From Cellulophaga sp. RHA19 (GTDB taxonomy: Bacteria > Bacteroidota > Bacteroidia > Flavobacteriales > Flavobacteriaceae), in NCBI RefSeq assembly GCF_002813425.1, contig NZ_PHUL01000001.1, forward strand, positions 2,363,001 to 2,427,000: 64,000 nucleotides of DNA, given 5' to 3'. Position numbers and translations under genes: made by a program. The notes beneath the pieces were generated by a model. It did not search any database. It had not been told where the DNA came from and worked only from the letters and a program-made list of their open reading frames with translations. Positions 22,601-29,388 of the stretch are shown piece by piece (position 1 is the first letter of the stretch; every line of letters starts with the position of its first letter).

Positions 22601-25600
22601 ACCATCTGTATCTTCTTGACCATCACTAATACCATCACCATCTGAATCAGGATTATAAGGATCTGTACCATTGGTAACTTCAGTTCCATTTATAATTGAA
22701 TCACCATCACAATCTGCCGCCGCCCAAATTGGGTTTGTGGCATCATAACCAGTATAACCTACAGCTTGTACTGGGTCACAAGGATTTAACGGATCAGTGT
22801 CAATATCATCCGGAACTCCGTCACCATCAGTATCTGTACTATATGGGTCAGTACCATTAGTTACTTCTGTACCATTAATAACTCCGTCGTTATCACAATC
22901 GGCAGCTGCCCAAATAGCATTACTGGCATCATAGCCTGTGTAACCAGGGGCTTGTACGGGATCACAAGGATCTAACGGATCATTATCCACATCATCTTGA
23001 ATTCCGTCACCATCAGTATCTGTATTATATGGATCGGTACCAAAAGTATCTTCTGTACCATTGGTTACATTATCACCATCACAATCTGCCGCCGCCCAAA
23101 TAGCATTGCTGGCATCATAACCTGTATAGCCTGCTACTTGTGCAGGATCACAAGGATCTAACGGGTCAGTATCCGTATTATCCGGAACACCATCGCCATC
23201 GGTATCTGTACTATAAGGATCAGTACCGTTGGTTACTTCAGTACTATTGATTACTCCGTCACCATCACAATCGGCAGCTGCCCAAATAGCATTGCTGGCA
23301 TCATAACCAGTGTAACCTGCTGCTTGTACTGGGTCACAAGGATCTAGTGCATCTGAATCTGTATTATCTGGAACACCATCGCCATCGGTATCTGTATTGT
23401 AAGGATCCGTACCGTTAGTAGCTTCGGTACCATTGGTAACTCCATCGCCATCACAATCTGCCGCTGCCCAAATAGCATTACTAGCATCATAACCAGTATA
23501 ACCTGCTGTTTGTACCGGATCACAAGGATCTAACGGATCCGCATCTGTATTATCAGGAACACCATCACCATCTGTATCTGAACTATAAGGATCAGTACCA
23601 TTTGTATTTTCCGTACCGTTAATAACACCATCATTATCACAATCTGCCGCTGCCCAAATAGCATTGCCGGCATCATAACCAGTGTAACCTGCAGCTTGTA
23701 CCGGATCACAAGGATCTAACGCATCTGTATCCGTATTATCAGGAACACCATCACCATCAGTATCTACATTGTAAGGGTCAGTACCGTTGGTAGCTTCTGT
23801 ACCATTGGTAACTCCGTCACCATCACAATCTGCTGCTGCCCAAATAGCATTACTGGCATCATAACCAGTATAACCTGCTGCTTGTACAGGATCACAAGGA
23901 TCTAACGCATCTGCATCTGTATTATCAGGCACACCATCACCATCGGTATCCGTGCTATATGGATCTGTACCATTAGTAGCTTCTGTACCATTGGTAACTC
24001 CGTCACCATCACAATCTGCCGCTGCCCAAATAGCATTGCTGGCATCATAACCAGTATAGCCTGCTGCTTGTACTGGGGCACAAGGATCTAGTGCATCACT
24101 GTCAACGTCATCTTGAACACCATCACCATCTGTATCATTATTAAAAGGGTCTGTACCATTGGTAACCTCTGTACCATTATCTACATTATCAGCATCACAA
24201 TCCTCCGCTGCCCAAACTGCATAATTTTCATCAGCTGGAGCACGAACCGTTGGTACGGTAACCTCACAAGGATCAGATGGATCTGTACCATTGGTTACTT
24301 CAAATCCATTGGTTTCTCCATCACCATCACAGTCTAAATCATTCCAGCTTGCTTCTGCGTTAGTAGGAACTTGATTTGTACTATATACACAAGGATCTAA
24401 CGGATCTGTATCTGTTGCATCTGGATCACCATCACCATCATCATCTAAATCACAAATACCCACTAAACCGTCACCATCTAAATCTGTATCTACCGCAGTC
24501 ACAGCGTTTACATCACCTGTATTATATGCAGCTGCAGCTACTAATCCGTTTGCTAATATTTTTCCTGAACCATCACCAACAGTTGCAGTATCGGCATCAT
24601 CATATTCAGAACCATCGCCATTATCGGCAGTACTACTTTCATATGCTTCGTTAGCATCTGAACAGGTATCACCATCACTATCTACATTAAGAAAATCTGG
24701 AGTACCAGCTGTTGTTTCTGTAGCAACTGTACCTGTACCAGCTGTATTAGGAATACCTTCAGCACTTATTGCTCCATCTGCAATACCATTACCATCTGCA
24801 TCTGTACCGCCTGATTCTACAACATCGTAAATTCCATCATTATCACTATCTAAATCAAGCGTATTTGCTACACCATCATTATCATTATCACAATCTAAAA
24901 CCGATCTAAAGGCAAAACCTTCATTTACGTGATTAGCACTTGAATTTATAGTACCATCTGCAAAATAACCAATATCCATAGGAAAAGTTATGCCTGTACT
25001 GGTATCTATCAATAAAGACCATTGCGAATCTGGTACAAGTCTGGATAAACCTGCAGCATCTGGAGCCACTTGAAAAGGAGTACCTGATGTTATCACAGCA
25101 CCATTACCTAAATCTGTTTCGCCAAGCGGATCTGACAATACTGCCGTACCACCACCTGGCCAAGTAATAATAACCGTCTTATCTGCATTTTGAATATTAC
25201 CTACGGCACTATTAGGCTCATAAGAAGAAACTCTAATTGCATTTTGCACTGCATTTACAGGCTCTTGTAACGTAAGCGTCATTTCTACAGTTGGATCCGT
25301 ACCTTGGTTCCATCTTACTTGTAAACCATTATCGGCAGAACCGGTTTTATCTAAAATATTATATTCGGTAGATGTGATCGTAAACTGTTGACTTACTCCA
25401 TTACCATTATTATATTCTCCTGTTAATAATAACGTATCATCTCCTGATAAAATTGAGCCTTTTGCTGGCGTACATTCTAAATCATTTACTATACCATCAT
25501 TATCATTATCTTCATCACAAGCGTCACCTACACCGTCACCATCCGCATCATTATATAACGGATGATTTGGGGAGCATTCAGAACATTCATCAGCTTGTAG

Positions 25601-28528
25601 TAAATTATTAACAGAAGTTCCTATACCTTGAGAAACTCCTCCAGGAATACCTGCAGCATTTACTGTTGCTGTTAGTCTAAAACTACCATCTAAGTCTCCA
25701 TAATCATAATTTGCATCGCCTTCTAAAGCATCTGGACAACCATCATTATCACTGTCGGAATCTAAATGATCATAAATACCATCATTATCTGTATCTATGT
25801 ACAGTGAGCATAATGTGTTTACTCTCCAACCAATATTATCTGCATTAGCATTTTCTGATTGTGCGATAACAATTCTATTGATTCCTTTATCTATATTAAA
25901 TCTAAAATTAGCTTCTTGGGCACCTCCTCCAATAATGGCCGCAACAGCATCTCCAGTAACAGGATCATAAGATGCTCCTGAACCAACGGTGCCTGTTGTA
26001 GAATATATATCTGCTGTAAATTCTACTTGAACGGAGCCATTATAAAATTTAATATTCTGACTTTCATTATAGCTGCCAGAGGCATTCCTTGCCAAACTCC
26101 TAACATTAAATTCTGTAGATAGTATCAGTTCTGAAAATATAATTTCAGTAGTTGTACCTGTAATATTAGAATTTGAGTTACGAGTCTGCATATCTACTTG
26201 AACACTACCATCTGTATAGTTAGGGTTTCCTGCAGGGAATGTTCCTGTTCCTATAGTTGTTGTAGCAACTGCAGTTATATCATTATCAAAATCTTTAATG
26301 TAAGCTATTAAATCACCATCATTGCTGTTTAAAGCAATTGTATTGTACGATGCATCTGTAAAGTGAATATTGTTAGTAGGAACTAAACCACAGTCTTTAT
26401 TAAATTCATCAACATCTAAAATACCATCATTATCATCATCATCATCACAACCGTTTGGTATTCCATCTAAGTCTGTATCTAAAGTATCATCAAAACCTTC
26501 ACAAACATCAGAGGTATCAGGTACACCATCATTATCATCATCTAGGTTTTCTATAGTAATTACTTCTGAAGTATCATCTACAGAAGAATTTGAATCTGTT
26601 TCATCTTGTGTATTAGAAATAGTATTGGTAACACTTATTGAAGAAATTGGCGCATTTATATCATCTGCTACGGCAACAATAACTAAAGATTGTTTTTCAC
26701 CCTTAACCATATTACCCACACTCCATTCTGGATCTGACCAACTGCCTTTTGTTGGGGTTGCACTTACTAAACTTAGGCCTGCAGGTAGTGCATCGGTGAT
26801 AACTAAATTATTAGTGTCATCTAAACCTAAACTCTCTACAGTAATTGTAAATGTTACTGTTTCTCCTTCTGATATAGTAGATTTATCAGCTGTTTTATTA
26901 ATAAATATATCTGGATTACAGTAAAATACTTGAATTACGTTAGAGTTGTAATCGCATCCACTTTTAGAGACACTCACATAATGTTCTCCAATTTCAGTAG
27001 GAGTATAACTTCCTGTGGTAGCTCCAGGTATGGCCACACCATCATTATACCATTGGTAGGTGTCAAAATTTTCTGTAAGTGTAATAGTACTTCCTAAACA
27101 TCCAGAACCTGAAATGGAGTAATCTACTACGGGTACGGTGTCAAAACCAGAAAAGTATCCGCCAGTTCCTAGTGCACCACTAAAACCAACAACTCCAACA
27201 GCAATTGCTCCTGAAGATTGCACATAAATATTACCGGTTAAACCAGGTATATAAAAACTTTTCCAAGGTAAGCCTGTAGCTGGTATAGCAGCAGGCAGTG
27301 TTACAGGAACACCATCAGCAGTTACAACAATATTAGCATCAGGAGTACTATTTGAAGCTAGAATGGTTAACCCACCAGATATGGTTTTTCCGGCTAAATC
27401 TTCAATGGTACTTATATTATTCACATTATCTGGAAGCAAGCAATTAACAGGAGCTATAAAATTCATTCCAATAGTTGCTCCAGAAGTACTACCTGCCAAA
27501 CATTGGTACGCATACACATTTTTAGATGCTGTTACCGTCATATTATTACCTGCTGTACTACCTGAATAATTTGACCCAGGAATAACAAAGTATTCTCCGT
27601 CATTTATAGTTGCAATAGGAGTTGTTGATCCATTTACAAAAATGTCAGTACCACTAGCTGTTCCAATTATAATTGGAAATTCTAAGGAATCTGAACCACC
27701 ACCTCTAACAAAAACGTATTCCCTACCAATAATATCTATAGGCACTGGTTGGTCTGTTCCGCCATCTTGTATATTAGATCCTGGAGTAACACCAAGTAAT
27801 ATATGACCTGTACTAATAGCAATATCTTTATCTGATATAATATCTGCACCTAACCATCCATATCTATTGGCATCGCCATTATTTCCTAGAGCTTCTAAGA
27901 CATAAGATTCTCCTTTGTTTAAAGTAACTGTAATTGTATCATCTGTTAAGCCTGTAGCATTATTTCCTAATCTAAAAACACAATCAGGATCATAGTCTGA
28001 AATGGTAACTGTTGTATTATCTTCGGTAGCCATTATACCTAAGGCTGCATTAAAAATGCTGCGGTCATGAAGAAAAGGAATACCACCCCATTTAAAATGG
28101 GTTCCTAAGGCCGCCCGCCCTTTTGAAGTTAAAGAAACTCCCTGAGAATTACTACTTCCTCTATAATTTGCATAAAATTTTTGTCCTCCTGGTGCCTCTA
28201 AACGTAAACCTGCTGTACTATTAACAGTACCCACTTCATTTTCAGTTAGTAATGTTATACCGTTCTGATTTATAGGTAAAGAATAAGTGTAAGGATTTGT
28301 ATTTGAAACTGATACTGTTGCTGCTGGAGTTGCTGATGTACCTATGTAAATATTAATGTTAAAGGGTATTACTTCTGGAGTAGAGAGGTATACCGACTGA
28401 GCCGAAATATAAGCTGTTCTTGTCGATGTTAGTGGCGGCATATAATGCAAGTCACTCAATTGCCCATAACTATTAGCTATTAAAAGAAAACAAAAAAGTT
28501 TAAGGGTAAATAAAATTCTTTTAGACAT
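13652..28528 (-). CDS. Giant surface protein 2 (4958 aa), T9SS type B substrate with IgGFc-binding-like head
   Basis: A signal peptide (about 1-22, cleavage after SYG) is followed by an N-terminal region resembling the IgGFc-binding family (about 110-440; GRAALGTHFKWGG, VPIDIIGREYVFVRGG). Then come an Ig-like domain with paired cysteines (470-538), a DUF11-type domain (541-655), type 3 repeats, nine 62-residue units (about 1425-1970), more type 3 repeats, the domain shared with giant 1 (about 2370-2646), Ig-like domains (about 2985-3275), twelve 108-residue Ig/cadherin-like units (3275-4570), another Ig-like domain, type 3 repeats, and a CHU_C/gliding-motility C-terminal sorting domain (about 4870-4958; [11 protein letters not shown]). 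The C-terminus marks T9SS export and cell-surface attachment. Likely roles are adhesion or gliding on surfaces or polysaccharides; the ligand cannot be read from sequence. It is the first gene of the operon with PorP/SprF and PorE-like partners. Confidence 0.93.
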   Translation of the reverse strand: MSKRILFTLKLFCFLLIANSYGQLSDLHYMPPLTSTRTAYISAQSVYLSTPEVIPFNINIYIGTSATPAATVSVSNTNPYTYSLPINQNGITLLTENEVGTVNSTAGLRLEAPGGQKFYANYRGSSNSQGVSLTSKGRAALGTHFKWGGIPFLHDRSIFNAALGIMATEDNTTVTISDYDPDCVFRLGNNATGLTDDTITVTLNKGESYVLEALGNNGDANRYGWLGADIISDKDIAISTGHILLGVTPGSNIQDGGTDQPVPIDIIGREYVFVRGGGSDSLEFPIIIGTASGTDIFVNGSTTPIATINDGEYFVIPGSNYSGSTAGNNMTVTASKNVYAYQCLAGSTSGATIGMNFIAPVNCLLPDNVNNISTIEDLAGKTISGGLTILASNSTPDANIVVTADGVPVTLPAAIPATGLPWKSFYIPGLTGNIYVQSSGAIAVGVVGFSGALGTGGYFSGFDTVPVVDYSISGSGCLGSTITLTENFDTYQWYNDGVAIPGATTGSYTPTEIGEHYVSVSKSGCDYNSNVIQVFYCNPDIFINKTADKSTISEGETVTFTITVESLGLDDTNNLVITDALPAGLSLVSATPTKGSWSDPEWSVGNMVKGEKQSLVIVAVADDINAPISSISVTNTISNTQDETDSNSSVDDTSEVITIENLDDDNDGVPDTSDVCEGFDDTLDTDLDGIPNGCDDDDDNDGILDVDEFNKDCGLVPTNNIHFTDASYNTIALNSNDGDLIAYIKDFDNDITAVATTTIGTGTFPAGNPNYTDGSVQVDMQTRNSNSNITGTTTEIIFSELILSTEFNVRSLARNASGSYNESQNIKFYNGSVQVEFTADIYSTTGTVGSGASYDPVTGDAVAAIIGGGAQEANFRFNIDKGINRIVIAQSENANADNIGWRVNTLCSLYIDTDNDGIYDHLDSDSDNDGCPDALEGDANYDYGDLDGSFRLTATVNAAGIPGGVSQGIGTSVNNLLQADECSECSPNHPLYNDADGDGVGDACDEDNDNDGIVNDLECTPAKGSILSGDDTLLLTGEYNNGNGVSQQFTITSTEYNILDKTGSADNGLQVRWNQGTDPTVEMTLTLQEPVNAVQNAIRVSSYEPNSAVGNIQNADKTVIITWPGGGTAVLSDPLGETDLGNGAVITSGTPFQVAPDAAGLSRLVPDSQWSLLIDTSTGITFPMDIGYFADGTINSSANHVNEGFAFRSVLDCDNDNDGVANTLDLDSDNDGIYDVVESGGTDADGNGIADGAISAEGIPNTAGTGTVATETTAGTPDFLNVDSDGDTCSDANEAYESSTADNGDGSEYDDADTATVGDGSGKILANGLVAAAAYNTGDVNAVTAVDTDLDGDGLVGICDLDDDGDGDPDATDTDPLDPCVYSTNQVPTNAEASWNDLDCDGDGETNGFEVTNGTDPSDPCEVTVPTVRAPADENYAVWAAEDCDADNVDNGTEVTNGTDPFNNDTDGDGVQDDVDSDALDPCAPVQAAGYTGYDASNAIWAAADCDGDGVTNGTEATNGTDPYSTDTDGDGVPDNTDADALDPCDPVQAAGYTGYDASNAIWAAADCDGDGVTNGTEATNGTDPYNVDTDGDGVPDNTDTDALDPCDPVQAAGYTGYDAGNAIWAAADCDNDGVINGTENTNGTDPYSSDTDGDGVPDNTDADPLDPCDPVQTAGYTGYDASNAIWAAADCDGDGVTNGTEATNGTDPYNTDTDGDGVPDNTDSDALDPCDPVQAAGYTGYDASNAIWAAADCDGDGVINSTEVTNGTDPYSTDTDGDGVPDNTDTDPLDPCDPAQVAGYTGYDASNAIWAAADCDGDNVTNGTEDTFGTDPYNTDTDGDGIQDDVDNDPLDPCDPVQAPGYTGYDASNAIWAAADCDNDGVINGTEVTNGTDPYSTDTDGDGVPDDIDTDPLNPCDPVQAVGYTGYDATNPIWAAADCDGDSIINGTEVTNGTDPYNPDSDGDGISDGQEDTDGTDPLNDCEFIGGTPLPTSDCDGDGVQNSLDACEGFDDAINADGDALPDACDEDDDNDGIPDSVEGTGDFDGDGVPNNLDLDSDNDGIPDLVETGNGSLDTNGNGFIDSSESGVGTNGIPDVLEDGGVDGAGVTAVPVNSDGTAGPDYLDIDSDNDGIRDLVEAQTDAALVQLSGNDSDNDGVDDAFDVDNGGSLTVSPEDTDLDGRPDYLDLDSDDDGIIDNIEWQSTSGHLFPSSDSDGNGLADNYEVAPAGSGESINEPTNSDGTDKPDYRDTDSDNDGLDDTTEVYDYNDDLAADVTPSGTDADNDGLDDAFDLSISAPNGIADSNGATNNNQDVTTFLNTQDPFTSEVDFRDANVHLDPIDTDGDGVDNKDDIDNDNDGILDYVESLGFQPTDTKGDACGIPAGSFNGGTYIGGGSGAGTLGAEYRFSTVVSSSLGVLDAIVRITDIDNATLVSIDDNASGSENAWQPNFTIGGTTGATGGMSFNVRLVASGTNFQVNLIRFGGVIYDIDGANTRESVTLTRPGLYAIDSNSLLTVSENLATGTATFQGPPQTWAGVDFGAKLAAYFNFYETTNLDITFSGELLTSSSNNYLGSVLFQTCDINGLFTPTNTTSSNNTDGSATTASGPGTAPVYTIYQGIDSDNDGIEDHLDIDSDNDGIPDNVEAQLTSTYIARGTVDTDTDGLGNPYEGTGNEGLTAIDTDLDGIPDYLDLDSDEDGLTDRIEAGFTLASNNLDNDGDGLLDDYDDVDTSGALFDTNDDQDNGASDLPNISTTTTPEVDYREVGIDDNDLDGIADSIDLDDDNDGILDTVETSGTDPSADDDSDGILNYNDTDLGADANGDGIVDIFDTDGDGVPNHFDLDTDNDGIYDVVESGSDQTFTAGVVDGAVGTDGIPDTVQASGQQNSGTVSYTVSDSETTPDGIFDFLELDADGDLCNDVIEAGFTDPNADGILGDGATVVDANGIVTGTTVVDGYTTPNNEDSATDSAFDFQQPGVVPTIATAAEQPQDVLTNGSAPETFTVTATGTDLLYQWQVDDQSGGGFVDIDDANATDIYSGSITETLTLTGITTTQQGYEYRVIITETSFVCSPLTSDSALLTVDVTPPAVPTVDSQITNDTTPVITGTAEANSTVTVVVAGATYTTTADASGNWTIDTETAIADSGSFTPNVNGTNEVAVTSTDAAGNSTDDVTTLELTIDTTDPAIPTVESQITNDITPVITGTAEANSTLEIEVGGAIYTIITDASGNWTLDTEVETPESGTFAPNVNGTNEVVVTSTDAAGNSAVDITTLELTIDTTAPTAPTVEITEDTNNDGLISDDELTGPINAVVTLPADAVAGDTVTITDGNGNSQDVVLTATDITNGDITVIIANPGENGTIVVTANITDVAGNTSADSATDSAVLDTTAPLAPTVVISEDTNNDGLINEDELVGDLDARVTLPVDAVAGDTVTVTDGNGNSQDVILTATNISEGYVDVVIANPGDMGTIVVTANLTDAAGNVGPDSSTDTAVLDLTDPLAPTIEITEDVNNDELINGDELVGDLDAVVTLPTGAVAGDTVTVTDGNGNSQNIILTATDIATGTINVVIINPGENGSIVLTANLTDVAGNVGPDSATDTAVLDTTAPLAPTVVISEDVDNDGLINEDELVGDLDARVTLPVDAVAGDTVTVTDGNGNSQDVILTATNISDGYVDVVIANPGDMGTIVVTANLTDAAGNVGPDSATDTAVLDLTDPGAPTVIIVDDSNNDELINEDELNVDIQASVSLPSNIAAGDTVTITDGNGGSQDVILTSADATNGFIIVVIPNPGDGGTINVTANITDVAGNVGPDSNTDTALLDLTDPSAPTVQITEDTNNDGLISEDELVGDIDARVTLVGQTFEGDIVTVTDGNGNSQDVVLTATDVANGFIDVVIANPGNGNTINVIANLTDVAGNVGPDSATDTAIMDILAPSAPMVEIAEDVNNDGLISEDELVGDIDAVVTLPADAVAGDTVTITDGNGNSQDVILTATDITNGSIDVIIVNPGEAGTIVLGAFITDVAGNIGDDSATDTAVLDTRAPTAPTVEITEDTNNDGLISEDELMGDIDARVSLPVDAEIGDTVTITDGNGNSQDVVLTAADITNGYIDVVIANPGDGNTIVVTANLTDVAGNVGPDSATDTAVLDLTDPTAPTVEIVEDTNNDGLISEDELIGDIDARVTLPADAVTGDTVTITDGNGNSQDVILTATDITNGSIDVIIVNPGDTGTVVLTANITDVAGNVGPDSATDTAVLDLTDPLAPTVEITEDTNNDGLISEDELVGDIDARVTLPAQTFAGDTVTVTDGNGNSQDVILTAADITNGYIDVVIANPGDAGTIVITANITDVAGNVGPDSATDTAVLDLTDPLAPTVEITEDTNNDGLISEDELVGDIDARVTLPADAVAGDTVTITDGNGNSQDVILTATDITNGSIDVIIVNPGDAGTIVLTANITDVAGNVGPDSATDTAVLDLTDPLAPTVEITEDTNNDGLISEDELVGDIDAVVTLPIDAVAGDTVTITDGNGNSQEVVLTTTDITNGYIDVVIANPGDTGTIVLTANITDVAGNVGSDSVTDTAVIDLTNPTVDSFSTIDITPVLTGQGDPNEDLIIELDTNGDNVFDVTYAVTTDASGNWSLDTETQSPINGSLPVLTDEDVIDIVATDPAGNSGTGVVTISVDTDGDGINDNDEVSLGTDPNNPDSDNDGVNDGQEVTDGTNPLDDCDSIGGTPLPTSDCDNDGLTNSQEATIGTDPFNPDSDNDGLLDGDEVTLGTDPNNPDTDGDTILDGQEVTDNTNPLDDCDSINGVPLDDTDCDMDGLTNAQEVDLGTDPFNPDSDGDLILDGKEVDDETDPLDPCDNIGGTPPAGAACDISIYNDLVGPGVDDGYFRIINIEQFPNNTVQIYNRWGVIVFETKSYDRGTNVFKGISNGRVVVKKNETLPAGVYYYIINYNNNGLNKSKAGYLYLNR
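14820..18707 (-). repeat. Twelve tandem 324-bp (108-aa) units in giant 2
   Basis: The codons for the SEDEL motif recur at 15065, 15389, 15713, 16037, 16361, 16685, 17009, 17333, 17657, 17981, 18305 and 18629, every step exactly 324 bp. Units share APTVEITEDTNNDG, GDTVTITDGNGNSQDV and TDVAGNVGPDSATDTAVLD. This is a phase-perfect array of Ig/cadherin-like domains, each also carrying an acidic TNNDGLIS(E/D)DEL loop that may bind calcium. Confidence 0.95.
20590..21419 (-). repeat. 830-bp tract shared with giant 1 (copy in giant 2)
   Basis: Indel-free match to 3383-4212. Mismatches cluster towards the 3383/4212-side ends and at a few internal sites, for example SGTNF here against TGTNF in giant 1. 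The flanks fall to the level of ordinary paralogous repeats. Confidence 0.85.
22620..24260 (-). repeat. Nine tandem 186-bp (62-aa) units in giant 2
   Basis: The CCCAAA anchor (codons for the IWA motif) lies at 22725, 22911, 23097, 23283, 23469, 23655, 23841, 24027 and 24213, all exactly 186 bp apart. A unit contains DPCDPVQAAGYTGYDA, AADCDGDGVTNGTE and DTDGDGVPDNTD. It is therefore a type 3 calcium repeat with two regularly placed cysteines per unit (DPC and ADC). The two terminal units are more diverged. Confidence 0.95.
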
Positions 28529-29118
28529 TTGGAGGTATATGTGAAATTAATTTGTTTTTAATATATCCTTGAAGTAATTCCAAATATCTTTTTTGAAATT
28601 GCTTAACAAGATTATTAAAGGTTTTTATGTGGTTCGAATTTGAACGTTAATTTTATGAAGACAATAATTGATTTTAGTCTAAATAAAAGAATAATAAGTA
28701 GAGTTATTCCTAAAAAATAAGTAAATTAAATATGGGGTTTTTCATAATGGGGTTTTTAATGGTTGTAGTAAAAATACTGCTTATAATAATACTTTAATAA
28801 TAAATTTTGTTTTTTTATTTAGATAGTTTATTATTATTCAATATGTTAACTTAAATAAAAAAACCACGTGTTATAGGTTTTTGTTGTGTGTTTCTATGGT
28901 TTTGCATACGAAAGTCTTTTTTTTGTATGTTAAGCTTACTTTTATCTTAATACACTTAGTAGTTAACGTTTGATAATAAAGTAATTATTGTAATCCTTTT
29001 TAAGTGTGATATGAGTATTAAAGTGTTGCATCTTGTATTATAACATTAACATTTGTTCATATGTTTTAATCTTGTTTTTTATAAAAAGTAAGCCTCAATA
29101 AAAATAGTATCAAACTAA
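28529..29118. other. Intergenic region upstream of giant 2
   Basis: AT-rich and without a gene. It contains a 15-bp direct repeat (two copies of ATGGGGTTTTT at 28732 and 28747), a near-palindrome GTTCGAATTTGAAC at 28632-28645 about 100 bp upstream of the giant 2 start, and the 10-mer CACGTGTTAT at 28865-28874, which also occurs upstream of giant 3. From 28878 it matches the region upstream of the intact tetR. No convincing minus-strand TAnnTTTG box was found for giant 2. Confidence 0.6.
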
Positions 29119-29318
29119 TTTTTTGAAAAGACACTTAAGCTAGATAATACAGTAGAATTTTCTACTTACTTATGGATAGTGAGTTTTCAACGTTTATGGT
29201 AATTTCATCAATGCGATGGTTGTTTAGTATGATAACCAATGACGATATAAAAGTAAACCCAATAGAGATAGAGAAGCAGTTAACAGATTTTATATTTAAA
29301 GGGATAGAGAATAAATAA
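29119..29318 (+). pseudogene. Decayed copy of the TetR regulator gene
   Basis: Two deletions relative to the intact gene are visible. A 31-bp deletion removes bases matching 10069-10099, including the ATG. A second deletion of about 352 bp removes most of the interior. What remains is the piece encoding FEKTLKL and, after a diverged 29-bp patch, the last ~48 codons from ATGGA at 29172 to TAA at 29316-29318. The remaining tail is nearly identical to the intact gene. No start, no DNA-binding domain and a degenerate promoter: it cannot make a functional regulator. Confidence 0.93.
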
Positions 29319-29340
29319 ACACTTATAGTTTATTATAAAA

Positions 29341-29368
29341 AAAGAGGAAGCTTTAGCTTCCTCTTTTT
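29341..29368. terminator. Bidirectional intrinsic terminator, tetR remnant / PorE-like gene B
   Basis: GAGGAAGC (29344-29351), loop TTTA, GCTTCCTC (29356-29363), then TTTTT; preceded by an A-run on the other side. Identical in stem and loop to the hairpin at 10677-10696. Confidence 0.9.
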
Positions 29369-29388
29369 GTTTGTTGTTGTTTTATGTT

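Noticed and set aside
14820..24260. Regularly spaced repeats that could suggest a CRISPR array or satellite DNA
   Set aside because: Periods of 186 and 324 bp are multiples of three, in frame, and fully within one coding sequence; no short repeat-spacer pattern.
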